Source: Rhizobium johnstonii 3841 (lineage in GTDB: Bacteria; Pseudomonadota; Alphaproteobacteria; Rhizobiales; Rhizobiaceae). Taken from it: 64,000 bases of DNA. The position numbers and the translations under genes were made by a program. Below the pieces are notes generated by a model. The model was given only the letters and a program-made list of their open reading frames with translations. It was not told where the DNA came from and did not search any database. Each line of letters opens with the position of its first letter. The stretch's first letter is position 1. The stretch covers positions 620,001 through 684,000 of the forward strand of contig NC_008378.1 of NCBI RefSeq assembly GCF_000009265.1, read 5' to 3'. This document shows positions 26,036 through 34,275 of the stretch, one piece after another.

Positions 26036-26674
26036 TCATGCCTCGCTCCCTGCCTGCCGTAATGCGGTATCGACTAGCGCCTTGGCCGCCCACTCGGCAA
26101 CAGACTGCGCGCCCTCCGAGGTCAGGCCCCAGATATCCTTCAATACGATCAGCACCTCGACGCCGAAGACAAGCGAAAGAGCCTGTGCAAGGCGTTCCCG
26201 GGATTCGGGCGGCAATGTGCCCTGCAGGGGGGCAGTCACGCTCTTCAGCAGGTCGATCCGGTGGCCGCGCTTGAACAGCGGCTCGTTGCCGAGCGTGCCG
26301 GCCTGGCGCTGCGCCCACTGGTCCAGCGAAAGTTTCAGCGCCGCCTTGAAGGTGGCCTCGAACTCGTCGATGCGCGGCATCGCGGTCGCCAAGAGGTCGG
26401 CAACGCGGGTGCGTGCATCCGGACTGTCGGACGACCAACTGAGTATCGGCCCCAGAGCCTCATCCACCACGGCATGCACGAGCGCGGCCTGGCTCGGAAA
26501 GTAACGATAGGCCGTCGCCCGCGACACTTCGGCAGCCTCGGCGACTTCACTTACCGACGGAGTGATGCCGGACTGCATGAGCCGCGTTGCCGTTTCGAGC
26601 ATCAGTTTTCGCGTTCGGGCACGCGGGCCTCGCTCGGTCCTGGCTGTTTCGTTCTGTTGACGTGAGACATCCAT
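26036..26674 (-). CDS. TetR-family regulator
   Basis: A 212-residue regulator. The helix-turn-helix is SVSEVAEAAEVSRATAYRYF, near residues 45-65. The rest is a helical ligand-binding domain without a signature I recognise. I chose the ATG at 26674 because a palindromic operator begins 8 bases upstream; a start at 26698 would run through it. It is divergent from the Tm-1-like gene at 26775 and probably controls the plus-strand operon 26775-30487 as well as itself. Confidence 0.85.
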   Translation of the reverse strand: MDVSRQQNETARTERGPRARTRKLMLETATRLMQSGITPSVSEVAEAAEVSRATAYRYFPSQAALVHAVVDEALGPILSWSSDSPDARTRVADLLATAMPRIDEFEATFKAALKLSLDQWAQRQAGTLGNEPLFKRGHRIDLLKSVTAPLQGTLPPESRERLAQALSLVFGVEVLIVLKDIWGLTSEGAQSVAEWAAKALVDTALRQAGSEA

Positions 26675-26681
26675 GTCTTTA

Positions 26682-26697
26682 TGATACGCACGTCTCA
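26682..26697. promoter_or_regulatory. Probable TetR operator
   Basis: TGATACGCACGTCTCA is an imperfect 16-bp palindrome (12 of 16 positions symmetric, TGAnACGnnCGTnTCA). It lies in the divergent region between the TetR gene and the Tm-1-like gene. Half-site-like copies (GTGAGAC at 26663-26669, GTGAGAT near 26730) flank it. Confidence 0.5.
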
Positions 26698-26774
26698 CAA
26701 TTTTGCAAGGGCCCGTCGCTTTGCCCCGAACGTGAGATATGCCGGGAGGAAATCCACCCGGTCGCGGAGGGGAA

Positions 26775-27971
26775 ATGAAGCAGATCTACGTGGTCGGCAC
26801 GGCCGACACGAAGGGCGAGGAGCTTGCGTATCTGGCCGCTTGCATCGAAGCGGCGGGCGGGGGTGTTGTCCGCGTCGACGTCGGCATAGGCGAGCCTGCG
26901 ACCGCCGTCGATGTGAAGGCCGACGCAGTGGCGGCGTGCCATCCGGACGGGGCGGAAGCCGTTCTTGCCAGCGGGGACCGCGGAACGGCGGTCGAGGCGA
27001 TGGGCGTTGCCTTCGCGCGCTTCCTCGTGGAGCGCCGGGACATCGCCGGCGTCATCGGTATCGGTGGGGGCGGGGGCACTTCGATCATCACCGCAGGCAT
27101 GCGCCAATTGCCGCTCGGTCTGCCAAAGATCATGGTCTCGACGCTCGCATCCGGCGACGTCGCTCCCTATGTCGATGTTTCCGACATCGTGATGATGCCC
27201 TCGGTCACGGACATGGCGGGCCTGAACCGGCTGAGCCGCGTCATCCTTCACAACGCCGCCCAGGCGATCACCGCCATGGCCAGCCGGCCGGCTGAGGTGA
27301 CGGCATCGAAACCGGCCCTCGGGCTTACCATGTTCGGCGTTACCACACCTGCCGTATCCGCCATGGTCGAGCGCCTCCGAGCGGACTATGATTGCCTGGT
27401 CTTCCACGCCACAGGCACGGGTGGGCGGGCGATGGAGAAGCTTGCCGACAGCGAACTGGTCTCAGGCGTGCTCGACATCACGACGACCGAGGTCTGCGAC
27501 CTGCTTTTTGGCGGCGTCCTGCCTGCCACCTCGGACCGTTTTGGCGCCATTGCTCGCACGGGCTTGCCCTATGTCGGCTCGGTCGGTGCGCTGGACATGG
27601 TGAACTTCTGGGCGCCGGAGACCGTCCCGGAGCGTTATGCCGGCCGGCTTTTTTACCGCCACAACCCGAACGTCACCTTGATGCGCACGACGCCGGCCGA
27701 ATGTGCGCAGATTGGCCGCTGGATCGGCGACAAGCTCAATCTCTGCCACGGCCCCCTACGCTTCCTCATTCCCGAAAAGGGCGTTTCGGCCCTCGACATC
27801 GAAGGCGGTCCGTTCTTCGATCCGCAAGCCGACGCCGCGCTTTTTGCCGCGCTCGAGGCGACGGTGAAGCCGACGGCATCGCGACGTATTATTCGCCTGC
27901 CGCTCCATATCAACGACCCGCACTTCGCCGAGGCCGCCGTCGCGGCCTATCGTGAGATCGCCAACCCCTGA
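26775..27971 (+). CDS. Tm-1-like ATP-binding protein (UPF0261)
   Basis: A 398-residue member of UPF0261, the family of the N-terminal half of the tomato Tm-1 antiviral protein. Typical blocks are [54 protein letters not shown] and [15 protein letters not shown]. The family binds ATP; the reaction in bacteria is not established. GGAGGGGAA precedes the ATG at 26775 by 1-2 bases. It is followed 11 bases later by the family corresponding to the C-terminal half of Tm-1, so the two genes are the split form of one plant/fungal protein. The surrounding genes suggest a catabolic role. Confidence 0.85.
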   Translation: MKQIYVVGTADTKGEELAYLAACIEAAGGGVVRVDVGIGEPATAVDVKADAVAACHPDGAEAVLASGDRGTAVEAMGVAFARFLVERRDIAGVIGIGGGGGTSIITAGMRQLPLGLPKIMVSTLASGDVAPYVDVSDIVMMPSVTDMAGLNRLSRVILHNAAQAITAMASRPAEVTASKPALGLTMFGVTTPAVSAMVERLRADYDCLVFHATGTGGRAMEKLADSELVSGVLDITTTEVCDLLFGGVLPATSDRFGAIARTGLPYVGSVGALDMVNFWAPETVPERYAGRLFYRHNPNVTLMRTTPAECAQIGRWIGDKLNLCHGPLRFLIPEKGVSALDIEGGPFFDPQADAALFAALEATVKPTASRRIIRLPLHINDPHFAEAAVAAYREIANP

Positions 27972-27982
27972 GAGACAAATCG

Positions 27983-28825
27983 ATGCCAGCCATACCGCGC
28001 AAGACCATCCTCGAAAAATTTCACGGCATGATCGCAGCCGGCGTGCCGATCGTCGGCGGCGGCGCCGGCACCGGCATCTCCGCCAAGGCCGAGGAGGCTG
28101 GCGGCATCGACCTCATCATTATCTACAATTCCGGGCGCTACCGCATGGCGGGGCGCGGTTCGGCGGCCGGACTGCTGGCCTATGGCAATGCCAACGAGAT
28201 CGTCAAGGACATGGCGCTTGAAGTGTTGCCGGTCGTGAAAAAGACGCCGGTTCTCGCCGGCGTCAACGGCACGGACCCCTTCGTGCTGATGCCGCGCTTC
28301 CTCGCCGACCTCAAGGCAATGGGCTTTTCCGGCGTACAGAACTTCCCCACAATCGGCCTCTTCGATGGCCGGATGCGGCAGAGTTTCGAGGAGACCGGCA
28401 TGAGCTACAATCTGGAGGTCGAGATGATCGCCACCGCCCACGGGCTCGACCTGCTGACGACACCCTATGTCTTCAACGAGAGCGAGGCTGTCGCCATGAC
28501 CGTCGCCGGCGCCGACATCATCGTGGCGCATATGGGCGTGACGACCGGCGGCACGATCGGGGCCACCTCCGGCAAGTCCCTCGATGACTGCGTCGATGAG
28601 ATCACCGCGATCACCAAGGCGGCACGTTCCGTGCGCGACGATGTCATCGTGCTCTGCCATGGCGGCCCGATCTCCATGCCGGAGGATGCGCGCTACGTTC
28701 TCGAGCGTTGCCCTGGCTGCCACGGCTTTTATGGCGCAAGCTCGATGGAGCGCCTGCCGGCAGAGGCGGCAATCCGCAAGCAGACGGAAGATTTCAAGGC
28801 GCTCGCGATCGGCGCGGTCGTCTGA
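27983..28825 (+). CDS. TIM-barrel protein of the phosphoenolpyruvate hydrolase-like family (Tm-1 C-terminal half)
   Basis: A 280-residue TIM barrel beginning [20 protein letters not shown] and including [29 protein letters not shown] and [17 protein letters not shown]. This matches the family annotated as phosphoenolpyruvate hydrolase-like/IgpS-like, fused to UPF0261 in Tm-1. It lies 11 bases after the UPF0261 gene and 25 bases before the cupin gene. No reaction has been settled for it; the conserved pairing suggests the two proteins act on one substrate. Confidence 0.82.
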   Translation: MPAIPRKTILEKFHGMIAAGVPIVGGGAGTGISAKAEEAGGIDLIIIYNSGRYRMAGRGSAAGLLAYGNANEIVKDMALEVLPVVKKTPVLAGVNGTDPFVLMPRFLADLKAMGFSGVQNFPTIGLFDGRMRQSFEETGMSYNLEVEMIATAHGLDLLTTPYVFNESEAVAMTVAGADIIVAHMGVTTGGTIGATSGKSLDDCVDEITAITKAARSVRDDVIVLCHGGPISMPEDARYVLERCPGCHGFYGASSMERLPAEAAIRKQTEDFKALAIGAVV

Positions 28826-28850
28826 GGAAGGATGTGGAGGAGGCGGTTTC

Positions 28851-29264
28851 ATGGTAAAGGACAAGTACTTCATCTATCCGAAGGATGTGAGCGCCTTCGG
28901 CTTCGACTGGGGCAAGCTGTCGCTGACTGTGGCGCCCGAGGTCAACGGCGCCAGCCGGTTTTCCGGCGGTGTCGTCGAACTGCCGAGCGGCGAGGGCCAT
29001 TCCCGCCACAATCATCCTGGCGCGGAGGAAATCATTTTTGTGATTTCCGGCGAGGGCGAGCAGATGGTCGAGGACGAGACGGGTAATCCGATCACGCGGA
29101 AGGTCGCCAGCGGCTGCACGATATATGTTCCGGAAAGCCGCTTTCATTCGACGAAGAACACCGGCGACGGGCAGATGCTCCTCTTCGTGGTCTACTCACC
29201 GGCGGGGCCGGAGCTTGCGCTTCGCGATTTGCCGGACTTCCGCCTGCTGCCGCCAGGCTTCTGA
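28851..29264 (+). CDS. Single-domain cupin protein
   Basis: A 137-residue cupin. Motif 1 is GHSRHNHPGAEEIIFVISG (metal ligands His, His and Glu) and motif 2 is the later ESRFHSTKNTGDG. The fold is used by small metal-dependent isomerases, lyases and dioxygenases. GGAGGAGG lies before the ATG at 28851. An in-frame extension back to 28584 lies inside the TIM-barrel gene and is a shadow. It is the third gene of the Tm-1-like operon and may act on the same intermediate. Confidence 0.78.
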   Translation: MVKDKYFIYPKDVSAFGFDWGKLSLTVAPEVNGASRFSGGVVELPSGEGHSRHNHPGAEEIIFVISGEGEQMVEDETGNPITRKVASGCTIYVPESRFHSTKNTGDGQMLLFVVYSPAGPELALRDLPDFRLLPPGF

Positions 29265-29296
29265 GGCGACGCATCCATTTTCTGGGAGGAAAGACA

Positions 29297-30487
29297 ATGA
29301 ACGACAATGCAGGGCAAACAAGGCAGGCCGCCGTGACGCCGTTCGATACGGCCAAGCTCGACCGTCTCATGGAGGAAGCCGGTATCGACGTCGTCGTCGC
29401 CACCTCCAAACACAATACGCAATATCTCATGGGCGGTTATAAGTTCATCTTCTTCGCCGCCATGGATGCGATCGGGCATAGCCGGTACCTGCCGATGGTG
29501 ATTTATGAAAAAGGCGCGCCCGATCACTCCGCCTATGTGGGCAACCGCATGGAGGGCGCAGAGCACCAGAACAATCCATTCTGGACGCCCGCCGTGCATA
29601 CGGCGACCTGGGGCACGCAGGATGCCGCCGGGCTCGCCGTCGAGCACCTGAAGAAAATCGGCAAGACCGGTGGGCGCATCGGTATCGAGCCAGCCTTCCT
29701 GCCATCCGACGCCCGCGACCTGCTTGCCTCTCGGCTGGATGGCGCTCGATTTGTCGATGCCACGCATGTGTTGGAGCGGTTAAGGGCCGTCAAGACGCCG
29801 GATGAACTGGCAAAGCTGAGACGCGCCTCCGAATTGATTACCGACTCTATGCTGGCGACGATCGCGGCGGCCCGCGCCGGCTCGACGAAGTTGGAGATCA
29901 TCGAGCAGCTGCGCCGGGAGGAAACGAACCGCGGCCTGCACTTCGAATATTGCCTGCTGACCCTTGGCTCCAGCCACAACCGCGCGGGCTCGCCGCAAGC
30001 CTGGGTCGAGGGCGAGATTCTGTCGATCGATTCCGGCGGCAACTATCACGGCTATATCGGTGACCTCTGCCGCATGGGTGTGCTCGGCGAGCCGGATACG
30101 GAGCTGGAAGACCTTCTGGCCGAAGTCGAATGCATCCAGCAAGCGGCCTTCGCCAAGGTCAGGGCTGGGGCTGCGGGCAGGGAGATGATCGTGGCAGCGG
30201 AGGCCGAGCTCAAGGCCTCGCCGTCGGCGGCCTTCACCGACTTTTTCTGCCATGGTATGGGCCTCATCCCCCACGAAGCGCCTTTCCTCATGACGAACCA
30301 CCCCGTCACCTATGATGGCATCGATGCCGACAAGCCGCTGGAAGCCGGGAGTGTGATCTCGGTCGAGACGACGATGCTTCACCCAAAGCGCGGATTCATC
30401 AAGCTGGAGGATACGCTTGCCATCACCGATGGCGGCTATGAAATGTTCGGCGACCGTGGCCGCGGCTGGAACCGCGGCGGAGCGTAA
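29297..30487 (+). CDS. M24-family metallopeptidase-like protein (Xaa-Pro peptidase/creatinase fold)
   Basis: A 396-residue pita-bread-fold protein with an N-terminal creatinase-type domain (AGIDVVVATSKHNTQYLMGG) and a C-terminal M24 domain. All five metal ligands are visible: Asp in SIDSGGNYHG, Asp in IGDLCRMG, His in CHGMGLIPHEAP, Glu in ISVETTML and Glu in IKLEDT. GGGAGG lies 9-10 bases before the ATG. In this operon it might hydrolyse a small amide or C-N bond rather than a peptide; that is inference from the neighbours. A rho-independent terminator follows at 30509. Confidence 0.83.
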   Translation: MNDNAGQTRQAAVTPFDTAKLDRLMEEAGIDVVVATSKHNTQYLMGGYKFIFFAAMDAIGHSRYLPMVIYEKGAPDHSAYVGNRMEGAEHQNNPFWTPAVHTATWGTQDAAGLAVEHLKKIGKTGGRIGIEPAFLPSDARDLLASRLDGARFVDATHVLERLRAVKTPDELAKLRRASELITDSMLATIAAARAGSTKLEIIEQLRREETNRGLHFEYCLLTLGSSHNRAGSPQAWVEGEILSIDSGGNYHGYIGDLCRMGVLGEPDTELEDLLAEVECIQQAAFAKVRAGAAGREMIVAAEAELKASPSAAFTDFFCHGMGLIPHEAPFLMTNHPVTYDGIDADKPLEAGSVISVETTMLHPKRGFIKLEDTLAITDGGYEMFGDRGRGWNRGGA

Positions 30488-30508
30488 TTGCAGGCCCAAC
30501 CGCAAACA

Positions 30509-30545
30509 AGGCCCGGCGGATGTAACCTGCCGGGCCTCTTGTTCC
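30509..30545. terminator. Rho-independent terminator after the M24 gene
   Basis: A 9-bp stem (AGGCCCGGC / GCCGGGCCT) with an 11-base loop, followed by CTTGTTCCTTGG on the plus strand. It separates the Tm-1-like operon from the convergent DJ-1 gene. Confidence 0.7.
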
Positions 30546-30559
30546 TTGGTGCCGTCGTC

Positions 30560-31153
30560 TCAGGTGTGGTGGATCTCCGTTCCCAGCACCTTCAGGCATT
30601 CGCGGATAAAGGCGGCGAGCGCCGTCCAGCCCTTGGCTGAAACCATCGTGCCATCGACATAGGCTTCGGTTGGCGAGAGGTCGATATAGGTCCCGCCCGC
30701 CAGGGTGACCTCCGGTTCGCAGGCCCCAAGCGCACCCACCTTCTTGCCGCGAACGACACCGTCGACCGCGATCAGGATCTGGACCCCGTGGCAGATGGTG
30801 AAAATCGGCTTCTTCTTCTCGTGGAAATGACGCACCATTGCCTGCACCCGCTTGTCGGTGCGGATATATTCCGGTCCACGCCCGCCCGCGCAGTAGACGG
30901 CATGATACTGGTCGAGCTGGTTCTCGGCCTCGGAAAACGTCTTGTTGATGGTGACGTTGTGCCCGAGTTTTTCGGTGTAGGTCTGGTCTCCCTCGAAATC
31001 GTGCAGCGACGTCCTGAGGATGTCGCCGGCCTTCTTGTCCGGGCACACGACGTGCACAGTGTGGCCGACCGCCTCCATCGCCTGCTGATAGACGAAGATT
31101 TCGTACTCCTCGGTGAAATCGCCGGTGAGCATCAGGATTTTCTTGCCTGGCAT
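30560..31153 (-). CDS. DJ-1/PfpI-family protein
   Basis: A 197-residue DJ-1/PfpI protein. The nucleophile elbow is FTICHGVQILIA with Cys121; the partner glutamate lies in GDFTEEYEIFVYQQA, and YCAGGRGPEYIR is the conserved loop. Members act as glyoxalases, deglycases, amidases or hydratases on small reactive carbonyls. It lies 52 bases downstream of the GntR gene on the same strand. A role in detoxifying or hydrolysing a pathway intermediate fits the setting, but the sequence does not fix it. Confidence 0.83.
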   Translation of the reverse strand: MPGKKILMLTGDFTEEYEIFVYQQAMEAVGHTVHVVCPDKKAGDILRTSLHDFEGDQTYTEKLGHNVTINKTFSEAENQLDQYHAVYCAGGRGPEYIRTDKRVQAMVRHFHEKKKPIFTICHGVQILIAVDGVVRGKKVGALGACEPEVTLAGGTYIDLSPTEAYVDGTMVSAKGWTALAAFIRECLKVLGTEIHHT

Positions 31154-31205
31154 GGGTTCTCCTCCTCGTTGTCAGGTCGGGCAGGTCCTTGCCCGGCGCG
31201 GTTGC

Positions 31206-31904
31206 TCAGATTTCGTCGAATGCCGGCAACAGCCGGTCGCGCGAATGTTCGATATGAATGCGCATTGCGTTCGCAGCCGCGCCCGGGTCGCGCGCCGCAA
31301 AGGCATCGAGCAGCGTCTGATGCTCGGCGAGCGCCTCCTCGGTGACGCGGCGATGGAACATCAGGCGGAAGATATGGAAATGCGTGTGCTGGAATGTCAG
31401 CATCTCGCGGATCAACTCGTTGCCGGCAAATTCCATGATTCGGTCGTGAAAGATGGCGTCCTGGCGAGCGAAGGCCGAATAGTTCGCTCGTTCGTCCCTG
31501 TTGTCGCTGCGTGTCATCACGCCCGCGGCCTCGGTGAGAATGGCCAGCTTTTCGTCATTCATCGCCTCGGCTGCCTTCGCAGCGCCGGCGGGTTCCAGCA
31601 GCAGGCGCAGTTCATAGAGCTCGTCGAAGCGGTGGCGCGTGATCTGCGGCGCGGCACGATAGCCAACGAGATGCTGCTTGACGACGAGGCCTTCGCCTTC
31701 AAGCCGGCCGAGGGCTTCGCGGATCGGCGTATGGGAGACGTTGAACTCCTTGACCAGGTTGTCGACCGTGATGCGCGTCCCCGGTGCAATCTTCAACGAC
31801 ATGAGCTGGTTGAAAATTGCCTCGTAGACGTCGCCCGCCAGGCTGTTGGCGCGCGGTATCTGGGTTGTGCCCGTTGAGGGTTCCTTCGGTCTCGTCGAAA
31901 TCAT
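31206..31904 (-). CDS. GntR-family regulator, FCD subfamily
   Basis: A 232-residue regulator with winged helix ITVDNLVKEFNVSHTPIREA and an FCD domain carrying the Asp/His set (QDAIFHDRIMEFAGN, LAEHQTLLDAF, HIEHSRDRL). Such proteins bind an organic acid through a metal. It is divergent from the dehydrogenase operon at 32001, with an inverted repeat between them, and probably controls that operon. It is distinct from the GntR at 18183 and has a different likely operator. Confidence 0.85.
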   Translation of the reverse strand: MISTRPKEPSTGTTQIPRANSLAGDVYEAIFNQLMSLKIAPGTRITVDNLVKEFNVSHTPIREALGRLEGEGLVVKQHLVGYRAAPQITRHRFDELYELRLLLEPAGAAKAAEAMNDEKLAILTEAAGVMTRSDNRDERANYSAFARQDAIFHDRIMEFAGNELIREMLTFQHTHFHIFRLMFHRRVTEEALAEHQTLLDAFAARDPGAAANAMRIHIEHSRDRLLPAFDEI

Positions 31905-31962
31905 CTGCTGCCTTGCCTCTTGACAGGTTCAATCGCTAGCACGATGCTGCGGCCAAGACAAT

Positions 31963-31989
31963 CCTATATCCTATACGATTTAATATAGG
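31963..31989. promoter_or_regulatory. Inverted repeat, candidate operator of the GntR at 31206
   Basis: CCTATAT (31963-31969) and ATATAGG (31983-31989) are perfect inverted arms flanking CCTATACGATTTA, in an AT-rich patch just before the ribosome-binding site of the gene at 32001. VanR/FCD-type GntR proteins often bind ATAC/GTAT-rich sites like this. Confidence 0.5.
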
Positions 31990-32000
31990 GAGGAAAAATC

Positions 32001-33035
32001 ATGCGCGTATCCGAAACGGCAGCGCTTGCGCTTGCCACCCGCCTGCTGGAAGAGCATGGCGCACCGCGTGACCATGCGGCCCTGCAGGCTCGCGTCCTGG
32101 TAACGGCGGAGATGAAGGGGCACCCCTCGCATGGCCTGTACCGGCTTCCGCGGCTGGTCGAACGGATCGAGCGCGGGGTCATTGACCCGCAGACGAAGGG
32201 CACCCAGCGCTGGCGCGCGGATGCGGTGCTGGAGGTGGAGGGTTCGTCGGGATTTGGCCCCGTCGTCGCCATGGCCGCGATCGAGCGGCTAGCGCCTCAC
32301 ATTCCGGATCTTGGCATCGGCCTTGTCGCCGTGCGCAATGCCAACCATCTCGGCATGCTTGCGCAGTATGTGGAGGCCATCGCCGCAATGGGTTTCGTCG
32401 GCATCGCGCTCTCGTCGAGCGAGGCGCTGGTCCATCCCTTCGGCGGTACCCGGGCCATGCTCGGCACCAATCCCATCGCCATCGCCGTGCCCACGGCCGA
32501 GGAACCGCTCGTGCTCGACCTGGCCACCAGCCTCGTGCCGATGGGCAGGATCCATCATCACGCGGCGACCGGCAGACCCATTCCCGAGGGATGGGCGCGC
32601 GATGCGGCCGGCAACCCGACGACCGATCCGGGGCGTGCGAAGGCCGGCGCGATTGCGCCCTTCGGCGACGCGAAGGGCTACGGGCTCGGCATAGCCATGG
32701 AGCTGCTGGTGGCAGCTCTTGCCGGCTCGGCGCTCGCGCCGGATGTGCGCGGCACGCTCGACAGCCAGTCGCCATGCAACAAGGGCGACGTCTTCATCTT
32801 GATCGAGCCCAGTCTGGCGCCGGGACTGCCGGCGCGACTGTCGACCTATCTCGATGCCGTGCGCGGTTCACCACCCGCCGGCGCTGGCGAACCGGTTCTC
32901 GTCCCGGGCGATCGTGCCCGCCGGCGGCGGGCGGCGGCGAGCCGCAACGGGTTCGAGATCGACCAGCGCCTCTGGGAAGACCTCAACGCGCTTTCGCGCC
33001 CTCGCATTCTGGCCTTCGAGGGACAAGGATCATGA
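32001..33035 (+). CDS. Malate/L-lactate/ureidoglycolate dehydrogenase family (Ldh2) oxidoreductase
   Basis: A 344-residue protein of the Ldh_2 family, a fold unrelated to classical lactate dehydrogenase. Visible blocks are MKGHPSHGLYRLPRLVERI near residues 38-56, VRNANHLGMLAQYVE, FGGTRAMLGTNPIAIAVP and FGDAKGYGLGIAMELL. The family oxidises 2-hydroxy acids with NAD(P). GGGAGG lies 9 bases before the ATG. The C-terminus overlaps the next gene's start by 4 bases. With the alcohol and aldehyde dehydrogenases downstream it suggests stepwise oxidation of a hydroxy compound. Confidence 0.83.
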   Translation: MRVSETAALALATRLLEEHGAPRDHAALQARVLVTAEMKGHPSHGLYRLPRLVERIERGVIDPQTKGTQRWRADAVLEVEGSSGFGPVVAMAAIERLAPHIPDLGIGLVAVRNANHLGMLAQYVEAIAAMGFVGIALSSSEALVHPFGGTRAMLGTNPIAIAVPTAEEPLVLDLATSLVPMGRIHHHAATGRPIPEGWARDAAGNPTTDPGRAKAGAIAPFGDAKGYGLGIAMELLVAALAGSALAPDVRGTLDSQSPCNKGDVFILIEPSLAPGLPARLSTYLDAVRGSPPAGAGEPVLVPGDRARRRRAAASRNGFEIDQRLWEDLNALSRPRILAFEGQGS

Positions 33036-34261
33036 GCCTCTTTGCCGCCCTGAGGCTGCCGCAGGAAATCCTGTTTGGCGTCGGCCAGCGCCATGCGCTC
33101 GCGAGCGTCGCCAGCAGAACCGGCCGGCGCGCACTCGTCTGCACGGATGCGCGTTTTGCCGCAACACCGGTCTTCGCGGAGATGATCGCCGCGCTCGAAG
33201 CAGCCGGCATTGTCGTGCTGGTGCATGACCAGACGCTGCCGGACGTGCCGCAAGATACGGTCGCGGTTTGCGTTGAGGCCGCACGCGGTTTTGAGCCCGA
33301 TATGGTGATCGGCATCGGCGGCGGCAGCTGTCTCGACATGGCGAAATGCGCTTCGCTCCTGCTCGCTCACGGCGGCGCGCTCGCCGATTATTACGGTGAG
33401 TTCAAGGTGCCGGCGCCCGTTCTGCCGGTCATCGCCGTGCCGACGACGGCAGGCACGGGCTCCGAGGTGACGCCGGTCGCGGTTGTTTCCGATCCTGACC
33501 GTATCCTGAAGGTTGGCATTTCCAGCCCATATCTCATCGCCGCAGCGGCGATCTGCGACCCGGAACTGACCTTGTCCTGCCCGCCTGGGCTTACGGCGAT
33601 TGCCGGTGCGGATGCGTTGACGCATGCCATCGAAGCCTTCACGGCCATGCGCCGCCCCGGCGATCCTGAACTCGCGCAGCAGCATGTCTTCGTCGGCAAG
33701 AGCGATCTCTCCGACCAGTTCGCGCTGCATGCCATCCGGCTCCTCAGCCGGAGCTTGGAAAAGGCCTTCGTCGACGGCTCCGACATCGATGCGCGCGCCG
33801 ATGTGATGATGGGCGCGCTCGCAGCCGGCTGCGCCTTCGGAACGGCGGGCACCGCTGCGGCCCATGCCGTGCAATATCCGGTCGGTGCCTTGACCCATAC
33901 GCCGCACGGCCTCGGGGTTGCGACCATGCTGCCCTATGTGATGACATATAATCGCCGCATCGCGAGCGCGGACATCGCCATTGTCGGTAGGGCGCTCGGC
34001 CTCGATCCGACCGGAGTGGAAGACGACGCAACGGTTGCCGATGCCGCGATCGGCGAGGTGAGCCGCCTCTTCGCCGCGATCGGCATCGCGCCGACACTTG
34101 CCGGGCTCGGCCTGCCGGAAGACAGGATCGACTGGGCCGCGGAGCAGGCGCTCGGCATCGGCCGGCTGATCAAGAACAATCCCCGCTCCTTCGATGCGGC
34201 CGCCATGCGCGGCTTGGTACGTGCCGCCTATGACGGCGACCTGGCCGCTTCCGCCCTCTGA
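33032..34261 (+). CDS. Iron-containing alcohol dehydrogenase
   Basis: A 409-residue group III (Fe-type) alcohol dehydrogenase. NAD-binding GIGGGSCLDMAK and PTTAGTGSEVTPVAV are followed by metal-binding residues in AGADALTHAIEAFTA and LTHTPHGLGVATM. Compared with typical 385-residue members it carries an insert of about 20 residues (RPGDPELAQQHVFVGKSDLS) just after the first metal histidine. The ATG overlaps the stop of the Ldh2 gene; a longer frame through that gene is a shadow. It probably passes an aldehyde to the dehydrogenase encoded next. Confidence 0.85.
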   Translation: MSLFAALRLPQEILFGVGQRHALASVASRTGRRALVCTDARFAATPVFAEMIAALEAAGIVVLVHDQTLPDVPQDTVAVCVEAARGFEPDMVIGIGGGSCLDMAKCASLLLAHGGALADYYGEFKVPAPVLPVIAVPTTAGTGSEVTPVAVVSDPDRILKVGISSPYLIAAAAICDPELTLSCPPGLTAIAGADALTHAIEAFTAMRRPGDPELAQQHVFVGKSDLSDQFALHAIRLLSRSLEKAFVDGSDIDARADVMMGALAAGCAFGTAGTAAAHAVQYPVGALTHTPHGLGVATMLPYVMTYNRRIASADIAIVGRALGLDPTGVEDDATVADAAIGEVSRLFAAIGIAPTLAGLGLPEDRIDWAAEQALGIGRLIKNNPRSFDAAAMRGLVRAAYDGDLAASAL

Positions 34262-34275
34262 CCTGGGAAACCATC

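Noticed and set aside
32591..33031. Upstream extension of the iron alcohol dehydrogenase frame
   Set aside because: It lies inside the Ldh2 gene and has shadow composition; the ATG at 33032 overlaps the Ldh2 stop in the usual coupled way.
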